Notes: generated from the letters alone by a model not told the origin. A stretch of 64,000 nt of DNA from Przewalskia tangutica (GCA_029844215.1 CM056727.1:22729450-22793449), one strand, 5' to 3'; counted from the stretch's first letter, positions 10,637 to 23,168 are shown. Translations and numbers: made by a program.

Positions 10637-12176
10637 GTATTATTTAACAATTACTTGTCATTGGATTGATGACAATTTTAGAATGGAAAAACGTATTATT
10701 GCTTTTGCGTATGACGAGGATCAAAGTCATACTGGAAAATATATAAGCGAAACTATTTGTTTTTATGCCCAAAAATATAATCTTTATAATAAAATACTTT
10801 GTGTATCATTCGATAATGCGATCTAATAATACCGCTGTAGATCTTTTAAAAGCGGAAGTACAACCACCACTTCCTGATATATTTCATGTTCGTTGTGCTT
10901 GTCATATTTATAATTTAATTGTTAAAAGTGGTCTTGATTTATTTTCACCTGAAATAAAACTTGTCAAAAGAGATGTTGGAGTTATTCAGGGTAATAATAG
11001 GAAAATAGAATTATAGAATTTAAAGAAAAATGTAAACAATTTAATTTGAGACCTAAATTCATGCCAGAAGAGATTATTACACGGTGAAATTATACTTATT
11101 TATTTTTAAAAGAATGTTATAAGTATAAAGACCCCATAACACATGTTGCAAATGCGCATTGTAAGAACGTGATGTATATGTTAACCGACGAACATTGGAA
11201 ATCAATTGGTGAACTTTTAAAAATTTTACGTAAATTTTACATCGCAATCGTTGAATTTTCAGGATCTTATTACCCAACAGTTTGTAATGCTTTAGCTCAT
11301 ATAGCTGAAATTTCATATTTACTTTATGGTTTAAAATCAAATGTGAAATATAAAGATGCAGTTACAGTTATGTTTGAAAAGTTTAAAAAATATTTTTTTT
11401 CTATTCCTGATGTTTATTGTATTGGTGCAGTCTTAAATCCTTCTATTAAAAAAGTAGATTGTCATAATTTAATATTTAGTTTATATACTTATATGGAAAT
11501 AGGTCAAACAGAAACTCCATCTTCATTTGATTGCATAAGTAAACTTGATACCAATTTAACTACATTATATGAATATTATGCTACATTACATGATAACACC
11601 AACTCTGCTACTAATATTTCTTCTAGTTCTGGTTCTGTGTCTACACCTGCAGGATTCAATGATGATGACGACGAAGACGAATCTTTAGACATATGGAGCA
11701 CTTTTACAACACAACCAACCACAAGCCGATCTTGCGATGAGATGCAATTTTATTTGCAAAAGCCAGCGGAGCCGAAGAAAATTTTTGACCATTTACAATG
11801 GTGGCAGGATAACAAAAGGCAATTCCCGGTACTTGCAGCGATGGCCCGGGATGTTCTTAATGTGTCGATCTCAACAGTGGCTTCTGAAAGTGCATTTAGC
11901 CAAGCACGAGATCAAATAGGAGACACACGTCACTCATTGGGTGGAAGCACATTAGAGGTGTTAGTCTGCTTAAGGGATTGGATCAGATCAGAGAGAAGAA
12001 ATCAAGGATGTGGAGACGTTAATTCTCCGGAAGATGAAGAAATATGCAATATTTTGGAAGGCGGGAGCGGAGGCGGGACTGGAATTAATACTCCAGATTT
12101 AGAGGCTATGGAGCATAACCAATTCAATCAACCTATAGATTACGAAGAACTTGCAAAAAGGATGCATAATATGTAA
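10637..12176 (+). pseudogene. hAT transposase, catalytic and dimerisation parts
   Basis: The frame resumes with LTITCHWIDDNF and CVSFDNA, then PDIFHVRCACHIYNLIVK: the RNase H-like catalytic region of hAT transposases. After stops near 10824 and 11014 an open frame at 11169-12176 covers the rest, ending with the hAT C-terminal dimerisation domain (WWQDNKRQFPVLAAMARD, ISTVASESAFSQARDQIGD). An acidic serine-rich linker lies at about 11620-11690. Premature stops in the catalytic part indicate a dead element. Confidence 0.85.
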
Positions 12177-12671
12177 ATAAAATTATTATTACTTCATTAT
12201 GTACTCTTATTAACGTTATGAAAGTTCAAAAGTTTACATCTTATCATTAATTTTAATTTTACTATCTATGTAGTTGTTAATCTGTTATTACTTATTTGTT
12301 AACTTATAAGTTATATCTACTAATCTAATAAATTAATAAAAGTATAATTACAAATTTACAATATAAAGTTATAAACTATAAAGTATAAAGTTATAAACTA
12401 TAAAATAAAAAGTTAACTTTAAAGTTTCAATTTTAATATATACAACTAAATTATATATTATATTATTATATTACACATTTAAATTGAATTTAGTTTATAT
12501 TATAGAAAATAAATACTAGAAATAAAAAAAATAAAAAAATAGAAACCGGACCGGTTGGACCGATTCGACCCGAACCGCACGACAACACGAATCAGAACGA
12601 ATCGACCGATTGGCGTAGTCCGGAATCGTCCAGAAGTTAAACCCAGAAGGGCTACCGGCCCGACCGGCCAG

Positions 12672-13660
12672 TTAGACACCTATAAACGTACCTAGAATGC
12701 GTTTGAGCGCATTCATATGTTCAATCATGCGGTCATGCATAAATAAACACACCTGTTTTACGGCATATGTAATATCAGGTCGAGTGAACGTAAGATACTG
12801 AAGGGCTACTGCAAGACTACGATGGCGGGTCGGATCCTCATAGGGGGAGCCACCTGCAGCACCTAACTTGGATTTAGTATCAACTGGAGTGGAAGTGGAC
12901 TTACATGATGACATTCCAGCCCTCTCAATGATCTCGGTTGCATACTTCCTCTGTGATAAGAACAGTCCACCTGCATGACGAGTGACAACAATCCCATAAA
13001 AAATAACTCTATGGCCCCAAGTCTTTAATGACAAACTCAGAAGTGAGCATTGTCATAATAGATTGGCGTAATGCATCAGAAGAGGCAATCAAGATAATAT
13101 CATCCACATATAATAGTATATAAGCCATCGAAGAACCCCGACGATATATGAATAATGAATTATCAGGCCTGCTGTGAGAGAACTCAATAGTCGAAACATA
13201 GTCAGCAAACCTCTTATACTAAGCCCGTGGAGACTACTTAAGCCCATATAAGAACTTCTTCAACAAACATACATGATGGGAATATCGAGTATCCCTAAAC
13301 CCCAAGGGCTGATGCATATACTGTCTTTTTTATATCACCATGTAAGAAATCATTCTTCACATCTAGCTGATGAATGTGTTATGCTTTCGAAAGAGCCAAA
13401 CTGAGCACAGTGCGAATGGTAGCAGGCTTGACCACCGGGCTAAATGTCTCACCACAATATACTACAACCTACTGAGTCTTACCATCACCTACAAGACGAG
13501 TCTTATGCCTCGCAAATGAACCATCAGAATTGTCTTTATGAGCAAAGATCCATATAGACCGAATAATATTAATACCAGATGGACGGGACACTAACTCACA
13601 CGTCTTATTATCAATGAGAGCATTATATTCATTAGTCACAATAATTTTCCAATTCGGATA
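12672..13660 (-). pseudogene. Copia reverse transcriptase fragment
   Basis: The minus strand encodes the RT catalytic motif YVDDIIL at about 13090-13112 (two aspartates present), followed by EFVIKDLG-like and GLFLSQRKYATEIIERAG sequence and the RNase H-proximal TRPDITYAVKQV. Frameshifts break it into short frames. It is cut at its C-terminal side by the hAT insertion; the remainder is at 5355-5870. Confidence 0.85.
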
Positions 13661-13699
13661 ATTTAATCATACACATGATTACGGGGTAGTAGTGATTTA

Positions 13700-14690
13700 A
13701 GAACATTCGAATTTAAATTAAAATGTTTTTTTTGATTTAAAAATACTCCATTGACTTCGGGTGACTGGACCACGACTCAGGGCAAATTGGGTGAATTTTG
13801 GGAATTTATGAGATACGAGACATGTTTTCCAGCAGGCAGTGGGCCTGCTGGCCCAGAACTGGGCACGAGAACAGTTGGTATTGGGCCAGGAACATCACTG
13901 GAAGCTGAGGCTGGAACTGGGCCAGAATTGGGCTGGGAATATGACACAGTTGCTGGACCTAGTGACATCGTTAAGGGAGGACCAACGGGCAGTGGGCCCG
14001 CTGGCAGATTCGCGGTGCGGGACACATCCGAAAATGGTGAATAATATACGGGGATATGTCATCATCCAAAAAATTATACGAACTAGGCACGAGACTATTT
14101 TCCTTAGCAAACGGAAATTGGGATTCATAAAAAATAACATGGCGACTAATGATGATTTTATTAGATGATAAATCAAAACATTTGTAACCACGATGATTTG
14201 ACGGATAACCTAAAAACACACAAGGGGTAGAACAGGCCTGGAGTTTGTTAATTGTGGTGGATACCACAAGCACCCAAAGACTCTGAGATGTGTATACGAG
14301 AGAGTCTTATTATATAAAATATGAAGAGGGGACGAATATGTCAAATCTTTGGAAGGAAGAATGTTAAGAATATCGGTAGCCATTTGTAGAGCATGATGTC
14401 AAAAAGACGGGGTACGAAAGCATGAACCAAGACAGCTCGGATAATGTTATTAATGGTACGAATTTTGCGTTCGGCTTTCTCATTTTGTGAACACGTATGA
14501 GGACAAGAAAAATAAAAATTGATTTCATTTTTAGCAAAAAATTTCCGAAACTCCCCATTGTTATATTCTTTGTCAGTATCACATTGGATATTTTTTATTT
14601 CTCGTTCGAATTGAGTTTTAATTAAAACTATAAATTTTTGGAAGATGAAAAAACTTGAGATTTTTTCGCTATCGGAATCGTCCATAAAAA
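13700..14690 (-). pseudogene. Copia integrase core and C-terminal fragment
   Basis: The minus strand shows IQCDTDKEYNNGEFRKFF, then NEKAERKIRTINNIIRAVL: the integrase core with the D...E spacing region. Further on it has ACSTPCVFLGYPSNHRGYKCFD, the usual copia integrase C-terminal signature, then a proline/glycine-rich linker before RT. Several frameshifts are present. The frame is interrupted upstream by the solo LTR inserted at 14726. Confidence 0.8.
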
Positions 14691-14725
14691 TTTAGTTTAA
14701 TCAACTAAAAATAGAACATAATAAC

Positions 14726-17454
14726 TGTTACACCTCGTAGTTTCAGGGTATGTATATGAGGACGTACGTACGAGAATACGACATTTAAATTAAAAGGAAG
14801 AAATATGTGATTTTTCGACGGAAAAGTTTCCGGATTTTGTGAAGGAAAAAGGTTCGTTTATGGGAATTGGATTCCCGGATTCGGTATTCGGACTTTTTGG
14901 AATATTTGAGAATTATGGAATTTTATTTTCGGAATTGGTCACGTGGGGCCCACGGGAAAAAATTACGATTTTGTGGGGCCCCCTTTATTTTCGGATTTTT
15001 GGCATTTCAGATATTTTCGGAAGATGAAATATTTTGAGGGCAGTAGGGCGACACGTGTCACTTCTACGTGGCCACGCGTCGAATTGATGATGGACACATG
15101 GCCTTGGACGGTTTGGTGAGGGGACAAGTGGCAAGGCACTTGTCCCATTTTTGTGGTGGACACTTGGTTAGTAAAATCAACACAAACTTGGACCCAATCT
15201 ACACCACACACTTGCATAGATATTGGCCCTTGATTTTTCTATAAATACCCCTTGGTTGAAAGACTTTATTCATCCACATTAGAGAGTTTCCAAGGCAAAA
15301 ATTATACTCCTCCTTTCATGAGTTCTCGCCCAACACCCCCTCTTGAAGCTCTCGTCCAAATCCCCTTGTAGAAAATTTCTTCAAGTATTGTTTTTATCCC
15401 AAATACCTTAGCCTAAATCCCTTGTAGTATTCCAACGTTATCCCAACATAAGAGCCCGGAAATACTACTTTACCCCAATAGTCGCAAAACGAAACCCTAG
15501 GAAAAATCTTCATAGTTGGTTGAAGTGTTAAGAGAAGTTGTTTAGAGACTTCTAAGGGTTGCTTGGAGCGGGTTGGAGCGTAAGGAAGTGGAGCTAAACG
15601 TTGCTCAGGATCGACTTATAAATTTTGGATAATTTTGGGTTTATCGAGGTAATGATCTTTATCCCCCTATTGTAATTGGAGATTACATGTTGTAGTAATG
15701 TATAATTGAGTATATGATTTATGGAAGGATGATTATAAAGAATTAAACTGTATTTACATCGACCGAATTCTGATGAACTTGTAGTATTATCGTGGGAAGT
15801 GTTGTGTACACGTCAGGTTAGACGGTAACCCCTGCAGGAGTTGTTGGCTTAGTAGCGGGCCTTGATAGAGAAGGAGATTTTTGTGGTTTCTGGGGAGGTC
15901 GCCGAATTTTCCGTAGAATAAGGAACCTTGTACTTAGAATTGTTCTACGAAGAGATCTAGAGGTTGATAGACGTTTTGTGGCCTTTATAGGTTGAAGTAC
16001 TACGAGTAGCATATTCTACTTGAAGGGTGGAAAAGGCTAGCAGGGTTATAGTACTTTGGAGCGTTTTGCTAATTGTCGATAATCGTCGCGAGGTATGTGA
16101 ACCTTTTCCTATCTTTTCTAGCATGATTGTTGTAAACTATGTAGTACGGTAGACGTACGTGTGCTAAAACGAATTTGGTTGGTTTAAAACATAAAGTGTT
16201 ATAACGGCTTTATGGGAAGTTTGTTATAACAACTTTATGTAGGTAAAGAAATGGTTTGTGGTTTTTAAAAGATAAGAGACTTGACTTATAAATGACTTGA
16301 TGTGAAATATTAAGGACTTGGCTTGTGTTAAAAAGTTGTGAAACCGCATTTATGAGAAATGGGTAATTGGGTTTTAAAAAGGAATAAGTTATATTGATTT
16401 CAGAAATGATAATAAGTATCGAACAAACCACTGCAGCGTTAATAAAGGAAAATGTATTGACAAATAATTAATTATATTAAAACCAGTAGAAACCTCCATC
16501 TGCATAGAAGTTAAGATAAGACAAAATTGTATTATATTTCCTAGATCATGGTTGCTTTAATAAGATCATTAATAACAAGTATTGATTTTTCTTAAATTCC
16601 AAAGTAAGGAACTTGTTTTCTAAAAGAAAAGAGACTTGAGGAAATTAAAGTGTTTTGGTTTTAAAGAAAGACATGGTTTTGTCTTAAAATGGTTTAAAAG
16701 GAAGTCATGGTTTTGTCTTAAGTTGGTTTATTCGAAAAGAAGACATGGAAATTGTTTTGGTTTACTTAAAAAGATAGTTACTCTATTTTGATACTACGGG
16801 TATCGTGTGACTTTTTGTGAAAGAAATGGATCTTTTACAATATTTTTCATTTACTGTTATGGAAATTGTTTCATTTACAGTATTTTTCAGTCTATATTAC
16901 GGGCGTGAGTCCCTGACTTGACACGACTGCTAATATATATTGTGAACTGTAGTTTGGTTATCATACATGCCTCCTGTTTTATATAGACTGTTATGGTTTC
17001 ATTTACGATTTTTCGTTTCCACATACTGGTACCTGTTGTCGACCTCCTTCGGGCCGCTCATGCCGCAGTGAGGTACACCGTTGTTGATCCTCGCCATGTG
17101 ATCACGATTCTGCGTTGGGAAGCTCCGCTTCTCCGAGGCTTATCTTTTGTATGTTACCACGAGATTGTAGGTTCTTGTACATTCGGGGTATGGCGGCCCT
17201 GTCCGTCATAGTTGTTACATTCTTAGGTCCGTAGATCTTGTTGTGGGCAGGGTTTGTAAAAGGGATGTAACTGTTCAGGTTTAATCTTTTTATATATATG
17301 CAGAAAGGTGACCGTTTTGGTTAGCCTATTTTTTTTCTCATTGTATATCTTGTTTCGTGTGTAAGTTTTTATTTCCGTTGATTTTCTCTGATGTTGTATC
17401 ACTAGGGTGACCGGGGTAAGACACCAGTCGCGGGCCCGAGATCGGGTCGTGACA
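14726..17454. mobile_element. Solo LTR (2.7 kb), second copy of the family
   Basis: It starts TGTTACACCTCGTAG and ends CGGGTCGTGACA, with an exact 5-bp duplication ATAAC at 14721-14725 and 17455-17459. A TATA-like CTATAAATACC lies at 15240-15250, consistent with an LTR promoter. It sits inside the copia element, between integrase and protease/gag, so it is younger than the copia. Length and termini match the copy at 608-3311. Confidence 0.88.
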
Positions 17455-17490
17455 ATAACCATGACCCAATGAACTAAGAACAGGAGATGT

Positions 17491-19180
17491 TCATAAATCG
17501 TTATGAATAATATCAAATGACATTGAAGTAGTAGAATTAGAATCCACAAATGGCAACTTAACAATTTTCCCTAAAGAACAAGATTGAAAATTCAGAGTAT
17601 TACGCGTACCCTTACAAAAAATAAGATTGTTTTTATCTAAGACAGACAAAATAGTTGATCCCGAATGACCTAGACGAGCAAGCCACAAGGAAGGAGCAAG
17701 AGCTGCAAAAGTTGATGACATGTGTTGACACGAGAAACCGAGACTTGGTGTGATTGGATAAAGATCCCCCTACTATCACATCTAGAGGGTTCCCTGTCTT
17801 GAAATCTTTCACAGAAAACCCAAAAGGATCAAAATTAACAGACACCCAATTATCAGTTGTGAATTTAAGGACATACAGTAATTTTTTAATCAATTTTGGG
17901 ATATGAAGGGTATTTTTCAAGACAAGTGGTGGAGGGGGGGGGGGGATAAAGTTTTATGACCATAACCTCGAATTGGAATTGAATTACCATTACCAATAAT
18001 TATACCACGATTACTGCTCAAATTGGAATAAGACGGGAGAGTACCTTGGTCGGATGCCATATGGGTAGTGGTGCCTGTGTCCATGTACCAATTCGGGTCC
18101 GATTGAGTTAATCCAAGTGTGTGCATTGCGGCTTCAATGTCTGTTTGTGTGGGTCTTGCCGTGTGATGAGATTGAGGGGGTCAAGGCCCAGTACTGGATC
18201 ACGCCTGGCCCATATGTTGGTCCAAACCCGAACCGATCGTAGAAACTGGTCCTGGCCGGATAGAAATCGGGCACGCTTCGGGTAATAAACCGGGATGTTA
18301 GGTGGCCCATACTGCCCGACCCACTGCCACTACATAGGGGCCCACTGCTGGCCCCACGATCGTTGTTGATCGCCCGGCGGGCACCACCGCCATCGCCATC
18401 GCTCGCTGCTGTCATTATTTTTTCTGATTTTTGATCATTTTTACCACCATCGTTATTGCGATTTTGGCTCGAGTTGGTGGAACCAGAAGAAGGAAAATTG
18501 GACTCAGTCATCATGACGACGGGACGAGCCCCGATAGATGTCTTTTTAGCCAAACCTGTTTCTTCCAACGTAAGCATGGAGCGGGCTTGATAGAATTCCG
18601 GAAGAGAGTTACTTTGACGAATGATTGAAGCAACGCCGTTATAGTACTCGGACATGCTTTCGACCATCTGTAGAACGAGATGACTATTAGTAACAGGAGC
18701 CCCCATGTTGCGAAGTTGATCCGCCAAGTCCTTGAGTCGTTTGCAATAAGATGAAACATTTGGAAAATTCTCCATAGCGACTTGAGAAAATTACTGTTCA
18801 AGGGTGACAATGCGGGAATGACTGTTATCCTGGAATATATCACGCAATCGATTCCAAACAACTATAATTGAGGAGTTAGGTTCCATAATCATATGCAAGA
18901 GGTCAAGGGAGATAGTGACATAAATCCACTGGAGAACTTTTGCGTCAAGAGTGATTCATAATTTTGGATCATCCTCTTTGGTGGGCACAACCTCCGTATT
19001 ATTATCCGTATTAGCAGCCGGAGGGATTATGTGGTGGAGGACTTGATGTGCCATTGCATGAATCTTGAATAACTCCGTACATGTCCCATATTGAACATTT
19101 TCTAGGTCAAGAACAATAGGAAGAACGTTCTTGATGTTAGAAACTGTTAGGGCAGGATGAAACGTGTTATTATCAGTCAT
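17491..19180 (-). pseudogene. Copia gag and protease region
   Basis: The gag starts at ATG 19180 (MTDNNTFHPALTVSNIKNVL), with the UBN2/Retrotran_gag continuation ENFPNVSSYCKRLKDLADQL and LTLEETGLAKK. A glycine/serine-rich tail leads to the protease, whose active-site motif appears as YMDTGTTTHMA (DTG intact), and then SNRGIIIGNGNSIPIRG. Frames are broken by at least two frameshifts and one stop between 18956 and 18860. The same family occurs at 56520-57743. Confidence 0.85.
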
Positions 19181-19344
19181 GGTGAATAAAACAAGAAGAT
19201 TCGGAGAAGAGAATTTGCGAGGGAGGTTTCAGATTTTTGGAGGAGGGAAGAAAAGAATCCGAGAAGAGTCTCAGTTCGTTGGTCACGAAAACCGAGGTAC
19301 TTTGCGGGAAGCAAGGAAGGAAAAATACTTAGACTTGTAATACC

Positions 19345-19646
19345 ATGAAAGAAATAATCTCTTGATTAGTTTCATTGATTGAAAGACAATATATACACTT
19401 TACAAATAGGAGAATCCTATTCCTATTCTACTCCTAAATCTCTATTCTAGTTGGAGACTAATAATACAATTATGGTAAAGTGTACAAGACTAATTAAGGT
19501 ACAATACTAATATACAATATTTACCAAATCTTTCTATTTGGACTGCTTTGACCGAGACTACACTACGGGCTGGACCAAGCCTTCTCGACTTCATATGGAT
19601 ATCCAATATACATATAATATCATGTGTATATTGTATGTATATTTAA
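19345..19646 (-). repeat. Copia 5' LTR
   Basis: About 300 bp, matching 5023-5343. On the minus strand it ends in ...TTTCA next to the degenerate primer-binding site. The outer end is TATTTAA followed by AGATAT; the canonical terminal CA seen in the other copy is missing here. Confidence 0.82.
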
Positions 19647-19652
19647 AGATAT

Positions 19653-21284
19653 TAAGAAATTTTAAACTAGTGTACTTTAGTACTTTTTTTTCTTGCTTTT
19701 CTTTTAAGTGGATTTTTCAAATTGTGGAAAACGGAACACAAAATATTAATTAATCGGATAAATGAATAATGATTATATAAGCGGTCAAGTAAGAATGAAC
19801 TTTATATGTGTTATTTATGTTTAGTGAATTCTGATGTTAAGAGATTTCAAAAGTAATCAAATTCAAATCTCTTAAACACGTCTTGAAAATTGTAAGTAGA
19901 GATTTGGTAAATGGTCCTTTAAAATGTAAAGTTGACTAATAGTGAAATATTTATCTACGTTGGAAATTTATTAAATATGAAATAAAATTAATCATATTAA
20001 TTATGACTCGAACAATTGGGATACCGCACATCGGAAACACGATTTCCACACACGTGCATATAAAGTGTCAAAGATCGTAATTTCCTTAAGTGGAAGAGAT
20101 ATTTGTACGTATACGTATTGTTTGAGACGTAAGATAATAGATGGTTATTGACCAAATAACAATGGTTTCACGTTGGTAAATGAAATGAAGACGTATACAA
20201 TGTGTGAAAGATGAAACGAGTCTGAAAATACCGCGATGTCAGTCTGCAGGGCCAGCGGCGGACGTTTCAGACCGTTGGAAGATGGACGAAAACTGTTTTT
20301 TGGGCCGACTTTGGAGCATTAATTCTTCATTATAGGGCTCATGAATTCAGCCATTATTTGGCTGAATTATTACTCCACATTCAAGACATTATATGACCTT
20401 TATTGGCTATTACTTATCTATGTGGAAGACCATCTTCTTCATACTATAAAATGGGGCCTTGGCACATTTGCTAGAACACACTTTACACTCAACAATTCTC
20501 TGAAATTGTCTTCATCTCTTGCAATCACAAACACTCAAATATCTTTCTTCCTAGGCAAACACTTGAGTTCCCTTTGCTCATTTGTTTGATTGTTGTTTTA
20601 TCTTGGGAGATAAGTTGTCATTACAACCGTTGAAATGATATACGGGGCAATATTATCTTAAGGATAGATCAAGAATTTAGCCGACTCAGCAAACCCTTAT
20701 ATTTGATCATTTCCAGCTTTCTTACAATTTATTGTTGTTGTTATATTCTCATTTTCTTTATTTCCACACTTTATTACCACATAATACTCAGTTTTTATAT
20801 CAGATGATACTAACTTACCATGGGTAAATGATAAATTAAGATAAAAATGTCCATTAATTAATTATGATTTATTTATAAATGTATATGTGAAGAAGACATG
20901 TATCACATATTCATGATTAGATTAGTGTAAACATTTTTCACTCATTAATCGGTAAAGACACATACATGCTTTATTTACACTTTAAGAGCATATTTGATCA
21001 TTTTTCACTCATTAATCAACTAATTGGGTTAATTAGTTGCTCAAATTAAATTAAAGAACATATTTAGATCAACTATTAAACGATAAAGACACATACAAGC
21101 TAAAATATTAACAAAAGCCATATTTGCTCAATTTTAAATATTTAAGGGGATATTCGCATCTTTTTCAGCAAATACAATAATTTGAAGCATGCACTTAACA
21201 AATAAAAAGAGTATAAATATATCATGAATAGTTAAAAATGTCCAAATATGTCCATGTGGCTTCCATCGTTACTCGTTAGAGTAA
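19653..21284. other. Non-coding spacer, possible LTR remnant
   Basis: No gene is recognised. About 20220-20800 looks like an LTR: a TATA-like CTATAAAATGGGG at 20446-20458 is followed by a leader of the kind seen in copia LTRs, but no termini or target duplication could be fixed. From 20930 to 21110 the phrases CACTCATTAATC and AAAGACACATACA each recur, showing small local duplications. Confidence 0.35.
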
Positions 21285-21719
21285 GACCATATCCAACCGT
21301 AGATAATTGAAATCACATTTATCTCCTGCCACATCAGATTATTCATCTGTCACGTCATTAAATATTTTCATTTATCACGTACACTTCACAAGAGGAGATA
21401 TTTTATAAAATAATTCATTTTCTCTTTCCTCCACATCAATACATATACCCACCATATATATTCATTCTATCTCATTTTCTATTTTGTATATGATATTATT
21501 CTTGTAATTCATATTATTACATATAATAATAAAATTATAAATTACTTGTATTTATTTAATTTTGACACTTATAAAAAATTATTATAATACTAAAACACAA
21601 CAATACATGATTTTATTAATGAAGATAAATTAATCGTATAATTTATCAAAAACACACTAAAACATTGATAATATTAAAATCACAAATTGAAAACTAATTT
21701 TCGGCTGTTCCAAACTTTT

Positions 21720-21902
21720 TGCCAAATTCCAAACTTTTCGGTTATACGGATATTGCATACCAAAATTAGTTGGCATCATATATGACATTTGAAAATTGGA
21801 TGACATATTTTGAGAATTTTGTGGACGTTGAATATTGAGATTTTGTAGTTGGTTAGGAAATATAAAATTTGGAGTAAGATTAAAATTTTGATTATGATTC
21901 AT
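21720..21902 (-). pseudogene. Asn/Gln/Pro-rich N-terminal ORF remnant
   Basis: The peptide begins MNHNQNFNLTPNFIFPNQLQ and is rich in Asn, Gln, Phe and Pro. Such N-termini are common in the Myb-like second protein (ORF1) of plant PIF/Harbinger elements, which fits its position inside a Harbinger-like element. No Myb domain follows, so it is a fragment. The assignment is by composition and context only. Confidence 0.4.
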
Positions 21903-22114
21903 ATTAAAAAAATGGCAAACAATTTGGAAGAAGATAGAAATTTGAAGAAAATATCCAAAATATTTCGGTGTCCAAATAAGTAAACTTAGTCTCTTTTATA
22001 GATCTTGAAAAATAAAAAAATTGATGTTTTTTTTTAATTCAGTCAATTATTGGTCAAAAATAACAATTAAAGTAATGGTGGAAAATGAATTTGTGGCTGC
22101 CAATCGCTGACTGT

Positions 22115-22289
22115 CACATGGGGCGAGCAGAGAGAAAATAAGAGATAATTATGTGCAGCATGAGACATTGTCTCCACGTGGCAAGATTATATCCTATATA
22201 TTCACACATGGGGCAGAGAGAAAATAAGAGATGATTATGTGCAGCAGGAGACATTGTCTTCACGTGGCAAGATTATATCCTATACATTC
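22115..22289. repeat. Two-copy tandem repeat, about 90 bp
   Basis: Copies begin CACATGGGG at 22115 and 22205 and share GAGAGAAAATAAGAGAT and CACGTGGCAAGATTATATCC. The second is about 3 bp shorter near its start. It lies inside the Harbinger-like element near its right end. Confidence 0.8.
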
Positions 22290-22505
22290 AATAATTCCTA
22301 ATTATTTCCACGTCAACATGTCATTCAAATTGTCTCATGCTGTGTATAATTATCGGAGACAATGTCCCCTGTTGGAGATGGTTTAAGGAGTATATTTAGA
22401 CATTTTTAATTAGTTTTGAATTATATTTGAGATAAAAGATAACATCATGGACATTTAAGAGTCGATAGATTAAGGTTGCACAAATATAACACATAACATC
22501 AAGAA

Positions 22506-22834
22506 GTTGTTTGATAGCCGGTTAAAGTTATGCATGTATTAGTAATACAATAATTAACTATGAGAAAAAATATATATATATATATATATATTATTTTATG
22601 CATATATTAGTTATGTAGGCTTTAGTCATTCATGATAATTAGTTATTTCATTTTTTATCCTGCATAAATAATACATAAAATTTCTCATAACTTATACATA
22701 TATTAGTTATGCGGGTTTCTAGATTACAAACTAAATATCGTATTAATTTTATATATGAATAAATTACATTATAACTAATTATATAAAATTTAATACTTAT
22801 ATAACTCACCTCGAAACCAGCTATGAAACGACCC
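22506..22834. mobile_element. hAT-like MITE
   Basis: TTGTTTGATAGCCGGTT at the left pairs imperfectly with the inverted AACCAGCTATGAAACGAC at the right. The interior is AT-rich with a (TA)n run at 22570-22590 and several ATGCATGTATTAG-like repeats. No ORF. The target duplication was not resolved. Confidence 0.55.
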
Positions 22835-22855
22835 TAACAATAATGACAATTTATA

Positions 22856-23157
22856 GTCCTCCGGTGCATAGTCCAGTTATAAAGTCTGGGCGCTATAAGA
22901 CGCTCTGGCATGAACAGCGTAGGTTCGATTCCCCGCAAACACGAGGAAACACTCTTAAGTACTCTGTTTGTTGGAGAATTTGATCTTGTCTCATTGATCA
23001 ATTGTACGCTCGTAGAAGCTGGCCACTGGAGCACATCCCGCGATTTACCTGGTGATGGTGTTGAAGGACCGATGTCATTACCTCGAGGACATCTGGATAG
23101 TACCAGTGAAATAGTCAGACGAAAGTCTGAAAACCTCGATTATAAAAAAAAAAAAAA
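22856..23157 (+). mobile_element. tRNA-derived SINE
   Basis: A head with a Pol III B-box-like GGTTCGATTCCC (22922-22933) is followed by a body and an A-rich tail (23144-23157). Exact target duplications GACAATTTATA lie at 22845-22855 and 23158-23168. Related copies are at 36692-36941 and, more damaged, 36403-36555. Confidence 0.85.
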
Positions 23158-23168
23158 GACAATTTATA

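Larger units (their letters stand above)
5880..12690 (+). mobile_element. hAT-superfamily DNA transposon, interrupted
   Basis: Terminal regions rich in CCGG and ACCGG motifs occur at about 5880-6070 and 12545-12680, roughly inverted relative to each other. Between them, on the plus strand, lie a BED zinc finger, the hAT N-terminal/middle region, the DDE-type catalytic region and the C-terminal dimerisation domain. A Ty3-like fragment (about 7237-10636) separates the two halves. The exact ends are uncertain: candidate flanks TTATAATC on the left and CTATAAAC on the right match at 6 of 8 bases. The element splits the RT/RNase H region of the copia element. Confidence 0.75.
5023..19646 (-). mobile_element. 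Ty1/copia retrotransposon with nested insertions
   Basis: The element reads right to left: 5' LTR (19345-19646), gag, protease, integrase, RT, RNase H, 3' LTR (5023-5343). The order protease-integrase-RT-RNase H defines Ty1/copia. The original element is about 5 kb; the rest is a hAT transposon near 5880-12690 (between RT and RNase H) and a solo LTR at 14726-17454 (between gag/protease and integrase). A degenerate primer-binding site, TGGTATTACAAG on the minus strand, abuts the 5' LTR. AGATAT occurs next to both outer ends (about 5015-5020 and 19647-19652), but on the left two extra bases intervene, so the target duplication is uncertain. All reading frames are broken. Confidence 0.85.
21285..22383. 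mobile_element. PIF/Harbinger-like non-autonomous element
   Basis: Terminal inverted repeats GACCATATCCAAC and GTTGGAGATGGTT (11 of 13 paired) are flanked by the 3-bp duplication TAA at 21282-21284 and 22384-22386, the target preference of PIF/Harbinger elements. Length 1099 bp. It lacks a transposase but carries a short remnant of what looks like the accompanying Myb-like ORF. Confidence 0.75.

Noticed and set aside
17930..17945. G run as a structural element
   Set aside because: A simple homopolymer in the copia remnant; also a likely place for sequencing-length error.
22920..22935. Possible tRNA B-box
   Set aside because: Part of a SINE with exact target duplications and an A tail.
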